This document shows positions 1 to 11,797 of a DNA stretch of 64,000 bases, in pieces. The position numbers and the translations under genes were made by a program. The stretch comes from Glandiceps talaboti. Its lineage: Eukaryota; Hemichordata; Enteropneusta; Spengelidae. The DNA is taken from positions 18,426,985-18,490,984 of the forward strand of contig NC_135562.1 of NCBI RefSeq assembly GCF_964340395.1, given 5' to 3'. Below the pieces are notes generated by a model. The model saw only the letters and a program-made list of their open reading frames with translations. It made no database searches and had not been told where the DNA came from. Numbering within the stretch: the stretch's first letter is position 1; the number at the start of each line of letters is the position of its first letter.

Positions 1-310
1 GGCTTTCACTAAACCAAGCCAATGTTTCATGAAGTCACAAATGCCTGACACTATAGGTTTAAATATGTATGGTTTTGGAACTGAAAGCATATTGATTACA
101 TCTAAGTATTCCACAACATTCTGAATTTTTTTGCACTTTCATGAAGTCACAAATGTCTTACATTTACATATGTATTGGTAATGCATTTGGTGTAGGAAAG
201 TGAAAGCTATATTTGTCAGACCTCAGTGTGCATAAAATCCTTAGTTTGCTAGCACTTCATGACATCACAAATGTCTGACATTAGATAGTTATTGTGTTAT
301 GAGTATAAAT
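1..310. repeat. Diverged ~115-bp tandem repeat, about 2.5 copies
   Basis: A motif like TTCATGAAGTCACAAATG recurs near positions 23, 137 and 256, spaced 112-119 bases apart. The sequence between the copies has diverged. From 310 to 672 I see nothing recognisable. If copy 1 of the hydrolase array continues to the left, this stretch lies inside its first intron. Confidence 0.55.
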
Positions 311-682
311 AGATATTTGAATACACTATGTAGGTGATGTGATGTCCTTAGATACTCCCCACAAATTTCCCCACTACAGTTTTTCACAAATCACGCATGT
401 GAATGTGTGTTTACTCTGTGTCTGTGTTTCTGTGTATGTATCAGCGAATGACAGTTAAAACCACCACATCAAATGCCTTGGTATTAAGTGATGACTACTT
501 ATGGTGTCTAGTTGGGAAATAAACAAGATTATACCACATGTGTATGATTACATGTATGGTCAAAATGTTTTATTTTGTTTTGTTTTCTAAAAAACTTCCT
601 CTACAACTACTAAGTTGTTTGGGCTGAAATAGTAACATAATAGTAGTACCAAAAGAAATATTACAGTTGTGCTACAGTAACA

Positions 683-943
683 GACTGTCGACAGTCGCTC
701 GCGCCTTTTTTTCCTACGTTTTATCTAAACTCCGGTCCGGCGCAACACTAGTATAATCGCAAACTGATTTCGAGGGCCGAATTGCGAAGGCCCAAGCGAG
801 TCGCTCGGGCCTTCGGCCCTCGATCACTGTGACTCGGGCCTTCGGCCCTCGATATCAGTTTGCGATTAGACTAGTGTTGCGCCGGATCGGAGTTTAGATA
901 AAACGTAGGGGGGAAAAAGGCGCGAGCGACTGTCGACAGTCTA
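683..943. mobile_element. Fold-back (long-TIR) element with 11-bp flanking direct repeat
   Basis: Two arms of about 97 bp (683-780 and roughly 846-943) are near-perfect inverted complements. They surround a GC-rich centre in which a motif like CGGGCCTTCGGCCCTCGA is repeated. Each end begins with the 14-bp perfect palindrome GACTGTCGACAGTC. The 11-mer CTACAGTAACA lies immediately outside both ends (672-682 and 944-954), as a target-site duplication would. Target duplications of 9-11 bp with long TIRs are typical of Mutator-like elements. There is no transposase, so it would be a non-autonomous copy. Confidence 0.75.
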
Positions 944-954
944 CTACAGTAACA

Positions 955-1917
955 AAAAAATTTGTACTCTTTTTAGTTATTGTAGGGGACAGGATATTGT
1001 GCACTTTTTTTCTTTTTTTTGGGGGGGGGGCATGAAATTTTTATACTTTTGAAAGGGGGGGCTGTGAAATTTTGGTCACAGTGGATGGGGGGGCCAGGAA
1101 AAAAACCAAGTCAGAGATAATTTCTCCCCAGGCCCCCCCCCCTGCCGTAAATTCTGTCCGGTCCCTTAGTACATGTAGTAGGCGATGATTTGAACAAATA
1201 CGCGATGACTGGGTTGCTTTCGAAATTTCCTTCATAATTTCTCATAAAATATTGTCTCATTGAGAGAAAATCCTCCTCTGACAATTCGAAGAGTTCACTA
1301 TCAGTATCAAGGCGGACTACAACTCAACGCTCGTAGACGAACAAAATTTGGACGCGTGCCAGCAGTGCATTATCGTACCAGCAGTGCATTATCACTCGTT
1401 TTAGACGCGCTAGTTCGATGTCTAGACCAATCAGATCCCTCGATTTCCACCATCAATATACTGGTATAATATAATATATAATATGACCTAGCTGTTGACC
1501 CGAGTCATGTTGTTTGACTTTATGTAAATTAGTTAGCAATGAATTAGCATATTAGATTATCAAATGGACTGAGCTCGAGTGTTTACTCTGTTTGTAAATC
1601 AGATGATCTTTTTAACTAAATTTATCTTTGGAAAAAATATTGCTCGACGCAAAAATAAACAAAATGTCGGTCAGAATACCCCTTAGTGATAGGTTTGATA
1701 AAATATGTACAGATATCACTGGGGAAAGAAAACAGACGTGCATGAAGGTGAAGAAGACAAAGAATTTATTATCTTTCTGTTTTAAATGTTTCAAAAAGTG
1801 TTTAGGGTCGGAGGCCTAAACGAGGGTCGGTCTGGTTTTCGGAAACACACAATTTTTTTTATTTGGCCTTATTGATATCATTATGTACGTAATCACAGCG
1901 ACATTGAGATAACTGAC
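955..1917. other. Non-coding stretch, probable intron of copy 1
   Basis: It contains homopolymer G/C runs at about 1020-1140 and a 17-bp direct duplication near 1357-1391. Short open frames here resemble no known protein. I found no second exon of the neighbouring hydrolase gene, so that intron must exceed 1.9 kb. Confidence 0.5.
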
Positions 1918-2169
1918 CTCAGCAAAATGCGATGGGGCGTCAATATGGGTACCGGTGTGCTCTGCCAAGCATATACTGTTACTTTCTATATAGATTCCAA
2001 ACTCTTCGCTACCACGTATTAACACAGTCAGGTTAAAATCCGGATGAACCGGATGATGGAGTGTTTCCGCGTTGTAACGGTAGGTCATATCAAGATAGGC
2101 CGACTTGTCATCAGCCAATGCCATACAAGCAAAGGCTAACACCACCAGAGAAAGTACGATTTTTTTCAT
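1918..2169 (-). CDS. Secreted cyclase-family metal hydrolase, copy 1, first coding exon (partial gene)
   Basis: This 84-codon exon starts at an ATG with a clear signal peptide (basic start, hydrophobic core, cleavage likely after MALA). It ends with HTGTHIDAPSHF, the HxGTHxDxPxHF metal-binding signature of the cyclase family (kynurenine formamidase, isatin hydrolase). The donor is GAG|GTCAGT in phase 0. A 5'UTR acceptor lies at 2185-2186, so an upstream non-coding exon is expected. It is clearly more diverged than copies 2 and 3: the cysteine between the two histidines is Thr here, and the donor is GT rather than GC. The later exons lie outside the window. The substrate is unknown. Confidence 0.85.
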
Positions 2170-2184
2170 TGCTGCTCTGGAAAC
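2170..2184 (-). other. 5'UTR part of copy 1 exon and its splice acceptor
   Basis: Reading on the minus strand, a pyrimidine-rich tract ends in CAG just before 2184, and 15 non-coding bases then precede the ATG. Copies 2 and 3 have an acceptor at the same distance, which supports a shared non-coding first exon whose position I could not find. Confidence 0.6.
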
Positions 2185-4763
2185 CTGAAGGAAGAAGAAG
2201 ACAAAGATACATGAGAAGCATACTTATGAAATATTATAATTCAAAGCTCCAAGACGTGGATGTTAACTGTATGTATACAGGCGCCAATCGGGACCTCGCA
2301 ATCCAGACTGAGCATGCTCAGATGCAAAGGATTATGGGATTGTCTGTTGTTGTAGTATAATACCTGATCTGGAGCTATCGATGGAATAAACCTCCTATAA
2401 TGGTTAATGACCACGACTAGTTTATTTGTGGTTATTACAAACATTGTAATTGTTTACGATATTGTTTGATTGAAATTTATCAACACATTTCCCATGATGC
2501 AACAGTCAGGATATTCAAGATGGCGCGGGTTTGCAAGTTCCCTATTATCACACTGTCTATTTCTAATAAATAAAAGCAGATAAAGGGATTTTACATACAA
2601 ATCGTACATATTATTGTCACGAACCAATATTTGAATATTAACTATTTCGGCAATTTCGTCTTCTTGTCTACAAAATATATTAAATTCATTTCGCAAATTG
2701 AGCTACCAGACAAATAGTTTTATCCCTAGCTCTTATCAGTTGAATGAAGAGTGAACTATAGGCATTGACATATTGTGATCAGCAGAGTGTAAAGTCTGAA
2801 AAAGAGCAGATTAGTATACGACAAGTAAGAATTTCGCTGACGATTTAAAGTTAATTATCACCGATGACTGCATCGCGTCCTTATACATCCAATACAAGAT
2901 ATTATGACATCATTGTTTGATAGTAGAAATGTGAAAACTTTCTGAAGTAAGACTTTGAATAATAAAGGCCGGAAAGGCTTTAGATGAGGAAAGGTAACCA
3001 TCTCGTTCGGAGAGGTGGCCAGTGTGAAGTTCAAAAGACCATGGCACTGGTTGAATAAATCTTGTCGAGCAGTTATATATTTTATTCACGATGTGCCGTT
3101 CTGGTCCCGTATTGTTGTAATATAGATATTTCGTTGGGATCCTCATGTATTGGTAGAGACCCCATAACTGACTTTAGATTGACAACCGGAATTGGACAAC
3201 GGATATTTGTACGATGGAACAGCTACCCCGAGACATTTTTGCACAATGGCAGAAGACATGCCTGAGAAGTTGTACCAATACGTGCGTATCGAACACAAAG
3301 TGGTATGAAAATACGCCTATGAATGGAAGGAACGTAAAAGACATGCCATAATTCTTTAAGACAGAACTGAGAACGGACTGAACATTAAAACGTTTGAAAT
3401 ACGACCACGATAATGACATTGTTATGTGTGGAAAAACGCGATCGAAATCATCGTCTCGTAACCGAAAGAGGACATAAGAACGGTCAAGAGACTAGAAATA
3501 ATAACGCTTTTGAACTAAAGAGGAACGAAACAGAATTTCTCGAAGAACATTCGCGTTTAAATGAAGACTATAATGTACACAGAAATACGGTACATTACTT
3601 ACACTTGACCGTTACCATGGTTACAAATCATTTGTGATTCGTTGTGATGACTATAGTAGAGTTTAACCATACGTGCTGAGCTGACTGCTCGGTTTAAGTA
3701 CTATGTAATAACAGTAATTTTTGTTGGTGGATAACTTACTCATTTCATAGGCTCAGAATTGCTTCTGGGCTGTGTGTTATTACGTTCGCTGCTCGTACGT
3801 GCAGAAATATTGGTGATATTTTAAAATTTGCTACAAGAGATATTGTTGAAGTTTTAGATGATGACTTAAGCGAGTTGAAACACGGTGTTGATTAATGTGT
3901 GCTCACATACTGTACGTAATTATATTGTTATTAACGTTGTCAGAGTTCCTTTACGGTTGAATTTCATCCTGTGGTCTAAAAGTATATTAAATTCTCTTCT
4001 CAATTGAGCCTACCAGTTTTAACCCTAGCTCTTGTCGGTTGAATGAAGAGAGAACTATAGGCATTGACATATTGTGATCAGTTGAGTGTAAAGTGTCAAA
4101 GAGGAGATTAATGGGGGTACATGGCCATGGTACACGAGAATTTATGATTCCACTGGTGACCTCATTTTAAGTTAAAGGGACCAGGCTGAGTTTACACGCG
4201 GTTTTTACTTTGGTTGCTACTATATGTTAAAAACTTTTGACCCTGCACATTTTGGACATCCCAAAACTGATTTTGCCTCCCACTTGAAGTACAGCACGTA
4301 CACGCACACCGTTTTCGGCCACCAGTTGCGCTACAGGTGCAGTCCAAGCTGGTGCACAAAAAGAGTCATAACAATGATAGGTTTTGACGACAAAAGCACT
4401 TTTGGAAGTCTCGTGGTCTGTTGGCTCGTGTACAGCGAGATCTCGTGCAAGCCAGGCCCGGCTTACCCTATATTCATACGTTGCAACTACGTACGAACTA
4501 ATTGTTCAGTATGAATTACGTCGAACATTGTCAACATTTACTTTAATTTTCACCTACTTTTCATGACAAACCATCTTCAGATTTGGAAAAAATTGATTAC
4601 TTTTTACAGAAAGAAAATCGACGAATAGGTCACGCATCATATTTTATAAATGCGCAAAAACTCACACCACTTTTACACGCTATACACCTTTTCAATTCGT
4701 CAACTAGCCGACTAAGTGGGGCCCAAATTACAATTTTATGAGGGACACGTTCATGCCCCAAAT
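2185..4763. other. Intergenic, no supported gene
   Basis: Only short chance frames are seen. A segment of about 110 bp at 2700-2815 is repeated in direct orientation at 4004-4112 (shared core CTATAGGCATTGACATATTG), so a dispersed repeat is present in two copies. Nothing else is recognised. Confidence 0.45.
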
Positions 4764-5126
4764 ATGGAGTACCACACGATACTGGTTATCTGCGAAAACG
4801 AATTGGTAAACGTATTGAAAAACGTAAACGTAAACGGGTTCGGGTAACTGACCGCAACTGAAAAAATAACTCGCTTTCATAATAACTCATGAAAGGAAAC
4901 GTCTTTTAGTGAATTGTCTATTATTAAAATGATTTAGTCATAGTCATTACGACAAAAGTACAATGTTGTTTATTAACATTTACGATTTAAAAACTGTTTT
5001 CGAAATTTGAACTGAAATAGGTCAGTTGCGGTCAGTTACCCGAACCCTTTACTTTTACGTTTACGTTTTTGAATGCATTTTTATTCGTTTTCGCAGATAA
5101 CTTCAGCATCGTGAGTACCACATGGA
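4764..5126. mobile_element. Fold-back element with ~100-bp arms
   Basis: The left arm (about 4764-4862) and right arm (about 5016-5126) are inverted complements with a few mismatches. They share GGTTCGGGTAACTGACCGCAA on one side and its complement on the other. The 150-bp centre is AT-rich and non-coding. No clear target duplication was found. It looks like a MITE or fold-back element. Confidence 0.6.
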
Positions 5127-6002
5127 TCTGGTAAAATCACTGGAAACGTTTAATTTGAACAAACGATATCGATGACATAGTTTATCGTGTTGCTCGATAT
5201 ATTTTTAGTTAGAGAAAACCCACGTGATGAATTACACGGGTGGGTCATATGCAAATACGAAATTATTTCAAGCGTAGCCTCTGCACAACATGGGTTTGGC
5301 AGAGGCGAACGTTAGTGTGTTTTCTGAGTGTACATGACTATGGGAATCTGGGGGCCAAAATGGTCAAGAGACAGACGAGAATGGAAATTGTTGGAGGGCT
5401 GCACCCAGCAATATTTAATGGATGGACATATATATGTAGCCTCCGCTAACTCACTAACTACAGTTGTAACTATCTTAGAGACATATAAATGTGACGTTGT
5501 TAAACTTGGCGGTTAATGTTGCGAATATGGGACGGTAAAGGTCACTTCAGGCATGCAAAATGTTCTGTTGTTGCTGCTGTTGTTCTTGTTCTTTTGAGGA
5601 ATCATTGTCAATGAACCAAATTCATTTCTCTTTCTGGCTGTATGGGTGTACATATACATGCCCGGCCAATACTGGTATTTGTCCCTACATACATGTCCAG
5701 CCAATGTTTGCTTACAGTTCATTGCTCTACAGTTCATTGTTTAAGTAATACAAAATACTTTACATAAAACCATGGCTAAACTAGTCAAGTATAGTGTTTA
5801 CAATGATTTATGTAGCCGTGACGTGTCACTTTTTGCCAACCATCTAACTCATACGTTGTTCATGTAATGACAGGGATTTCCACAGATTTGTTGATGTGTA
5901 CCAACAATGATGTCATCAAATATTATATCTAAATGCCAGGATTGAGTTATTACCAGTATCAAGTAACGAATGACTGTGCTTCAGTAAGTAGAGTGCAATA
6001 TG
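5127..6002. other. Intergenic, nothing recognised
   Basis: No open frame resembles a known protein. Short GCT/GTT-rich tracts occur near 5560. No repeat structure was noticed. Confidence 0.4.
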
Positions 6003-6119
6003 TAACGATACTGTATAGGAACTAGACTGCAAGTGAAGGTATAAATCATAACGATACAGTATTGGACCTAGACTATGAGTAAAGGTATAAATCGTAACGA
6101 TACTGTATAGGAACTAGAT
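6003..6119. repeat. 46-bp tandem repeat, ~2.5 copies
   Basis: The unit begins TAACGATACTGTATAGGA at 6003, 6049 and 6095, an exact 46-base period with a few substitutions. It is non-coding and lies in otherwise unremarkable intergenic DNA. Confidence 0.7.
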
Positions 6120-7990
6120 TATATCTGAGCGTGTGTCTCCGTAACCTGGATAGGTAACATTACACAGATCTTAACCGTTAAAAGAATGTGCCACCATCGA
6201 CCTATCGACTACAGATTTCTGCAAACAATATAAGTATTTTGAGGTCAGTTGTTTTGGATATGACATTGTTACATATGTACCACTGTGTACATTGAATTGC
6301 AGTCAGAAATAATAATATCGGTATTTTCACAGTTGGCTATGCAAATGAGATAAATTGAGATAAAATAGATCCTAATTATAAAACAAAACCAATCCCTGAT
6401 GAAAATAAGCAAATAAATTCACTTGTTTTGAGCACATACGCGTCTTTCAGGTTGTTACATGCATTTTGAAAAAATATTGTTGGTTCATTTCACTATTTTT
6501 CTTGACCATCGCAAATGCCATAACTATGCAAATTAGTCGATCATATAACTATGCAAATTAGTTAGGTATTTCACTGCAAACAAGTAAACAACACTTCAAC
6601 TACTTTCCATTTGTAAACATAATCGATCTTTGTCGCAAGATGGTTCAAAATATGACAATGAGACTATTAGGTCTAGACAACTAAGAATCTGAATTGTACG
6701 ACGGTAGAATAAACCGAATCACTTGTGAAAATAACTTCTGTATGCCCTACCATCCATTGTGCGGACGTGGGGTTCTGCCATAGTATACGTATATATAATG
6801 TAGATCAAGGGTCAGGGTCAGTTTGGAAAAAAAGGGAAACCTGGTCGGTAGCATAGATACAATGACATTGTTCTTGATATTGCAAGGTTAAGCCGCTTTG
6901 TTTTTTTTCAGACGTCAACGAGTTGAAATGAGTCTCAAAACTCTCAAACGGTCTAACTGTTGACAATTTTCAAATAACGTTTTATTCAGTCTTCTAACAA
7001 CTGTGAATCGTTTAAAAAAAATAAAGCTTTGACCGAAGCGTTGCACTGGCCATACCTGTACCTGTGCGCAAGGCACTGTTCTTCAAAAAGAATGTCAGAC
7101 TTATGACAAGTTTTTGAGACATGTCAAGGGTGAGCACTGCATTTCAATTACCGTATCGCTTCGAGTATTTCGGATCTACTCTGACATTATAACTGAGGGA
7201 GAGACTCACCTTATGTTCAAGCTTAAGACGTCCACTCAACTGCTGCGTCGCCTTGGTCACGACCTTACACTCCTCTTCAGAGTTTATTCAACTACTTGCA
7301 CGTCATGATCAAACTCATGATGTCACCCCTATTTCGGGATCGTGGAATCAGCTCATTGGCAGATTCGTCTCAGTATATTGTTAATACACAATTAGCTATT
7401 CACGGCAGAAAAAGCCGTACATGTTGTATATCCCTGAATGACACAAAATAGCCCTTCTGTTACACCAGCATACATGTATATCACGAGTTGTTTTCATTCA
7501 AGTTACCTTCAAATCGATGTCAGTGCATAATAATTAGACAACTGAATCAAAAGTAGTGCAAAGTTAGGCAAATTTGAAATTTGGTTAATCTACGAATACG
7601 TCATCATTGACAAAGCGAAAGTCGTTCGATTTAACCTTGAGTGTACAGTGATAAGGAATAATTCGGACTATTGTATTATCTGTAGGCACGCGTTACAGTA
7701 ATGCTAAATGACCTAAAAAGGCTCGGCGTGGTAGAAATGGTGCAGCGCGTACAATGGCTGCAAGACGGAGAAAAGAGTTTGGACGGTTGCAAACTGAGGC
7801 CATATAAAAGAGGCACGGCTGAGCCCGGTGGTGGCAATCTCTGACAAAGTGGTACGCATGCTGTTAGGAATTTCACGGAAACTTTCAATGGGGTGTTTTT
7901 CGCCGGCCATCAAGGTCAGTACGCGTGGAATCGTAAAAGGGGGTACCTTTTCAAATCATCCTCCGAGAATAGGGGTAGGATGCCATTTTT
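6120..7990. other. Intergenic, no supported gene
   Basis: Short frames near 7114-7308 and 7676-7913 have no recognisable domain or splice context. The segment 7680-7920 is relatively GC-rich compared with its surroundings and could be an old repeat or an unrecognised exon. I assign nothing. Confidence 0.35.
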
Positions 7991-7994
7991 CCAA

Positions 7995-8279
<285 letters not shown>

Positions 8280-8584
8280 TCTTCCCCGAAGAAACTCCCT
8301 GACGATGGCCCGGGGATGAACGTCCCGAAAAGCTTCTTGATTTCGGAAATATGGGGATTTTCTTGCTGGGCTTTTCTCCCAGATTCACTAAATATTTTTC
8401 TTTTCATTGAAATATGAAAAGGGGTACATTTGAAATTTCGCTAACAAGCGTAGGTACTCGCCCATACAGGACTGCCACCGCCGGGCTGCTGGGACATCGG
8501 ACGCTTTAATATATGTCGGTTTTTTTCACAGTCACCCTACAACGTAAGGATCCAAATAGCTAGACTTGTATTTTGGGGCGATGG

Positions 8585-9063
<479 letters not shown>

Positions 9064-10173
9064 GACACACATAGCTGATATTACACCCATTTACAATCAT
9101 TTTTACAATATACTCAAATTGTTTTTCACATTGATTTATTAAGTGTTAAACATGAAATTACTGAACCCACAAAGGTTATGAACATAATATGAAGAAGTAT
9201 CCACATACATCTTTGAAGTACAATTACATTGTCAATTTTCCTTGGTTATTTTTATGAAGAAAAGAATCAATGTTCTTTGATTCGATTCGAATTTTACTAT
9301 CATATCTATTTTGTTTTTACGAAAATAAGGTCAATGTACTGCGCGATTGATAAAACACGTTCTGAATTGATGTGCAAAGACCTAAAAATGTGGTATTGTA
9401 TAAAGTATGCAAATTTTCCTTGATAAAAATCCAAAATGGTGTCTGAAAAGTTCAATTTGATTAAAAATGTACTGGATGTTCTTATTTCAGGTATTAGTTG
9501 ATTTAATCCAAAACGGATAAAATATATCACTTCAACACACATTCTGTTTTCTGCGTGTTGGCTCACTAAAAAGAATAATGTGTAATTGTAGTGAAAAAAA
9601 ATAGAGGGGGTGATTTGAGTAAAAAAATAAACTTGTTCAGTACTGAGAAGCACTAGAGAAAAAATATGTCTCGATATTAACCCTGAACTTGCTGTAACTG
9701 GGCTAATTTTTTTACGAACAGACAACCAGTAATGTATGCAGAGAAAATATATAAAAAATACCAATATTAGAGAATGATAAACATTGTACTTGTCTATTAG
9801 AGGTTTATTCTATCAAATAACTAGTATTGTAATTAATAAAATGATGTCATAACTTTGGGGTGCTGATTATTAGATGCCGATCCAATAATCAATTTCTGTG
9901 CATATATATGTATACTGCACCATACAATGTGTATTGTCACACGAATATGGCTTACACACAGCTGATGCAAAATTATGCAGGGTGTACAATATTATGATTA
10001 AGTCATCACTTCTAACAAAACAGTTACAGATAAACGTTCCACTTACAACCAGTGCAGCTTTAAAATCTTTAAGGCTAGCTAGAATTCTGAACTGTTTGCT
10101 ACACATTTTGAGCAGTCTGTGAAATTTATGTTTTGCATAATTAGTACAGTAGTACATTCATGATGTCGACTCA
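9064..10173. other. AT-rich intergenic stretch
   Basis: This is AT-rich DNA between the GA repeat and the left edge of duplicated segment 1. A 152-codon frame here (9306-9764, minus) has low-complexity Phe/Tyr/Ile composition and no domain, so I do not call it a gene. Confidence 0.4.
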
Positions 10174-10258
10174 ACTCAACTAAAGTAAACAATCTACTGG
10201 TAAGAAACATTATCATAAACTATCTTGTGTTCATTGTATTGGATTAACATGAAATGAT

Positions 10259-10264
10259 TTTATT
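10259..10264 (-). terminator. Poly(A) signal AATAAA of hydrolase copy 2
   Basis: AATAAA on the minus strand lies about 55 bases downstream of the stop codon of copy 2. Copy 3 has the same hexamer at the matching place. Confidence 0.6.
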
Positions 10265-10319
10265 TTATGTAATCTAAACTAAGATAATTCTACTCATTTT
10301 AAGTAGAATCACAAATAAT

Positions 10320-10549
10320 TTATGCGCCAAGTAGAGCCGCATAGACCATGGAGATCATCAGGCCCATATAAGGTAATAGCTGGCTTCCTCCACCAACCGT
10401 AACTCTGCACGGATTTGGGACATCCTTACTCCACCCGGTGGCAAAGATACGCGTGGGGCCACCACTCCCTTCGTCGATCTTCATAGGAATTGCAAAAACA
10501 GTAGCTCCTGTGTTAGGCAATTTATCGAGGTTGGCAACGTTTTCAAATA
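10320..10549 (-). CDS. Copy 2 exon 9: end of domain 2 and GPI-like tail
   Basis: 75 codons plus TAA. The first half repeats [15 protein letters not shown]...[10 protein letters not shown]. It then diverges into RVTVGGGSQ followed by a 19-residue hydrophobic run ending in AALLGA at the stop. Small residues followed by a terminal hydrophobic segment with no charged residues after it is the usual GPI-attachment signal layout. A single C-terminal membrane anchor is the alternative. Confidence 0.88.
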
Positions 10550-11685
10550 CTTGAAAAAAGAAGGAAAATGAAAAAGACACATTTTAAAGAGAAAATCAAA
10601 TCACTTATTGTTTTTTTCTCAAAGACATTCAGAGTTCATTCATTCATTCATTCATTCATTCATTCATTCATTCATTCATTCATCTAACATCGTTCTTCTA
10701 AGCCTGTCAAAAAATATTCCTTTGTTCTTTTTTTGCGACATCATATACCCCAAACGTCCAACTGATACAAGCTCCCAATAAAGAGAAATTGTACAAGAGG
10801 AACAGAGCTGTACATAATTTGTGTTGTATTAATGGTCATAAAAGACACAGAACCACGTACGTGTCGCGGTAATGCAGAGAACTCGATAATATCTGGAAGG
10901 GTAAGTCATAACAATATAAACAAGGAGAAATTGAAGCGTGCTGATAGGTTGTGAAAACCTTACAATATTGTCGATATTCAATGGGATTGTCTATTACACA
11001 GGTTCAGGTGTTGGAAGGCGGTGACAAACAAACGACACAAAACGAGGAAAATAGAGGTAAATAAAGGCATCTAGCCGTTTTTGCCACATCATGATCAGAT
11101 TTTAATCAGATTGCACGCACTGCATCGTGGAACAGGAAATCGCCTTTTGTAATCAGTGATGTAGACCGCTGCGTTGTCACTATTTTTTTTGCAATCTATA
11201 CCACCGCGTGGATTATCTGCCTGGAAAAATAACGTAATAGGTTCGAAATTGTATCATTTACCTATCTTCAAAAAAGAGTTATTGAACATGCTAAGAATTG
11301 AGTTTATAATCAACGATCTAAATACGAGAAAGAAATGGCTTCAATCGTAGATAGCCTAAGAAATGGCTTCAATCGTAGATAGCCTAAACTATAATTAGAT
11401 TACTTAAAATGTTTGTTTTTGGATTAAATACACAAATACACAATATCATATATTAAGCACAGGATGATGTAAATATGTGATGGTTGAAACTCACGTGGAA
11501 TATTTTCTGACTGTAAAGTGACATGAGTTGGAAATGTAAACGATGGCCCGTTATCCAGTGACATGGTATCAATACCTACAGACTTCACCTAAAGAGAGGT
11601 AAACAAAAACACCTCTTTAACTGCTGTAAGGAAGAGTCATTTTATGAGATTGAGTGAGTGATTGAGTGTGTGTGCGCGTGCAAGC

Positions 11686-11724
<39 letters not shown>

Positions 11725-11746
11725 GGTCTGTCTTTCCGTCCGTCCG

Positions 11747-11797
<51 letters not shown>

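Noticed and set aside
3413-3637. 74-codon plus-strand frame with charged sequence
   Set aside because: No domain, no upstream or downstream exons, and no conservation within the window.
7676-7913. Possible isolated exon in GC-richer segment
   Set aside because: No recognisable domain in any frame and no convincing splice pair.
9306-9764. 152-codon minus-strand frame
   Set aside because: AT-rich DNA with Phe/Tyr/Ile-rich composition, no domain, no splice context and no homologue elsewhere in the window.
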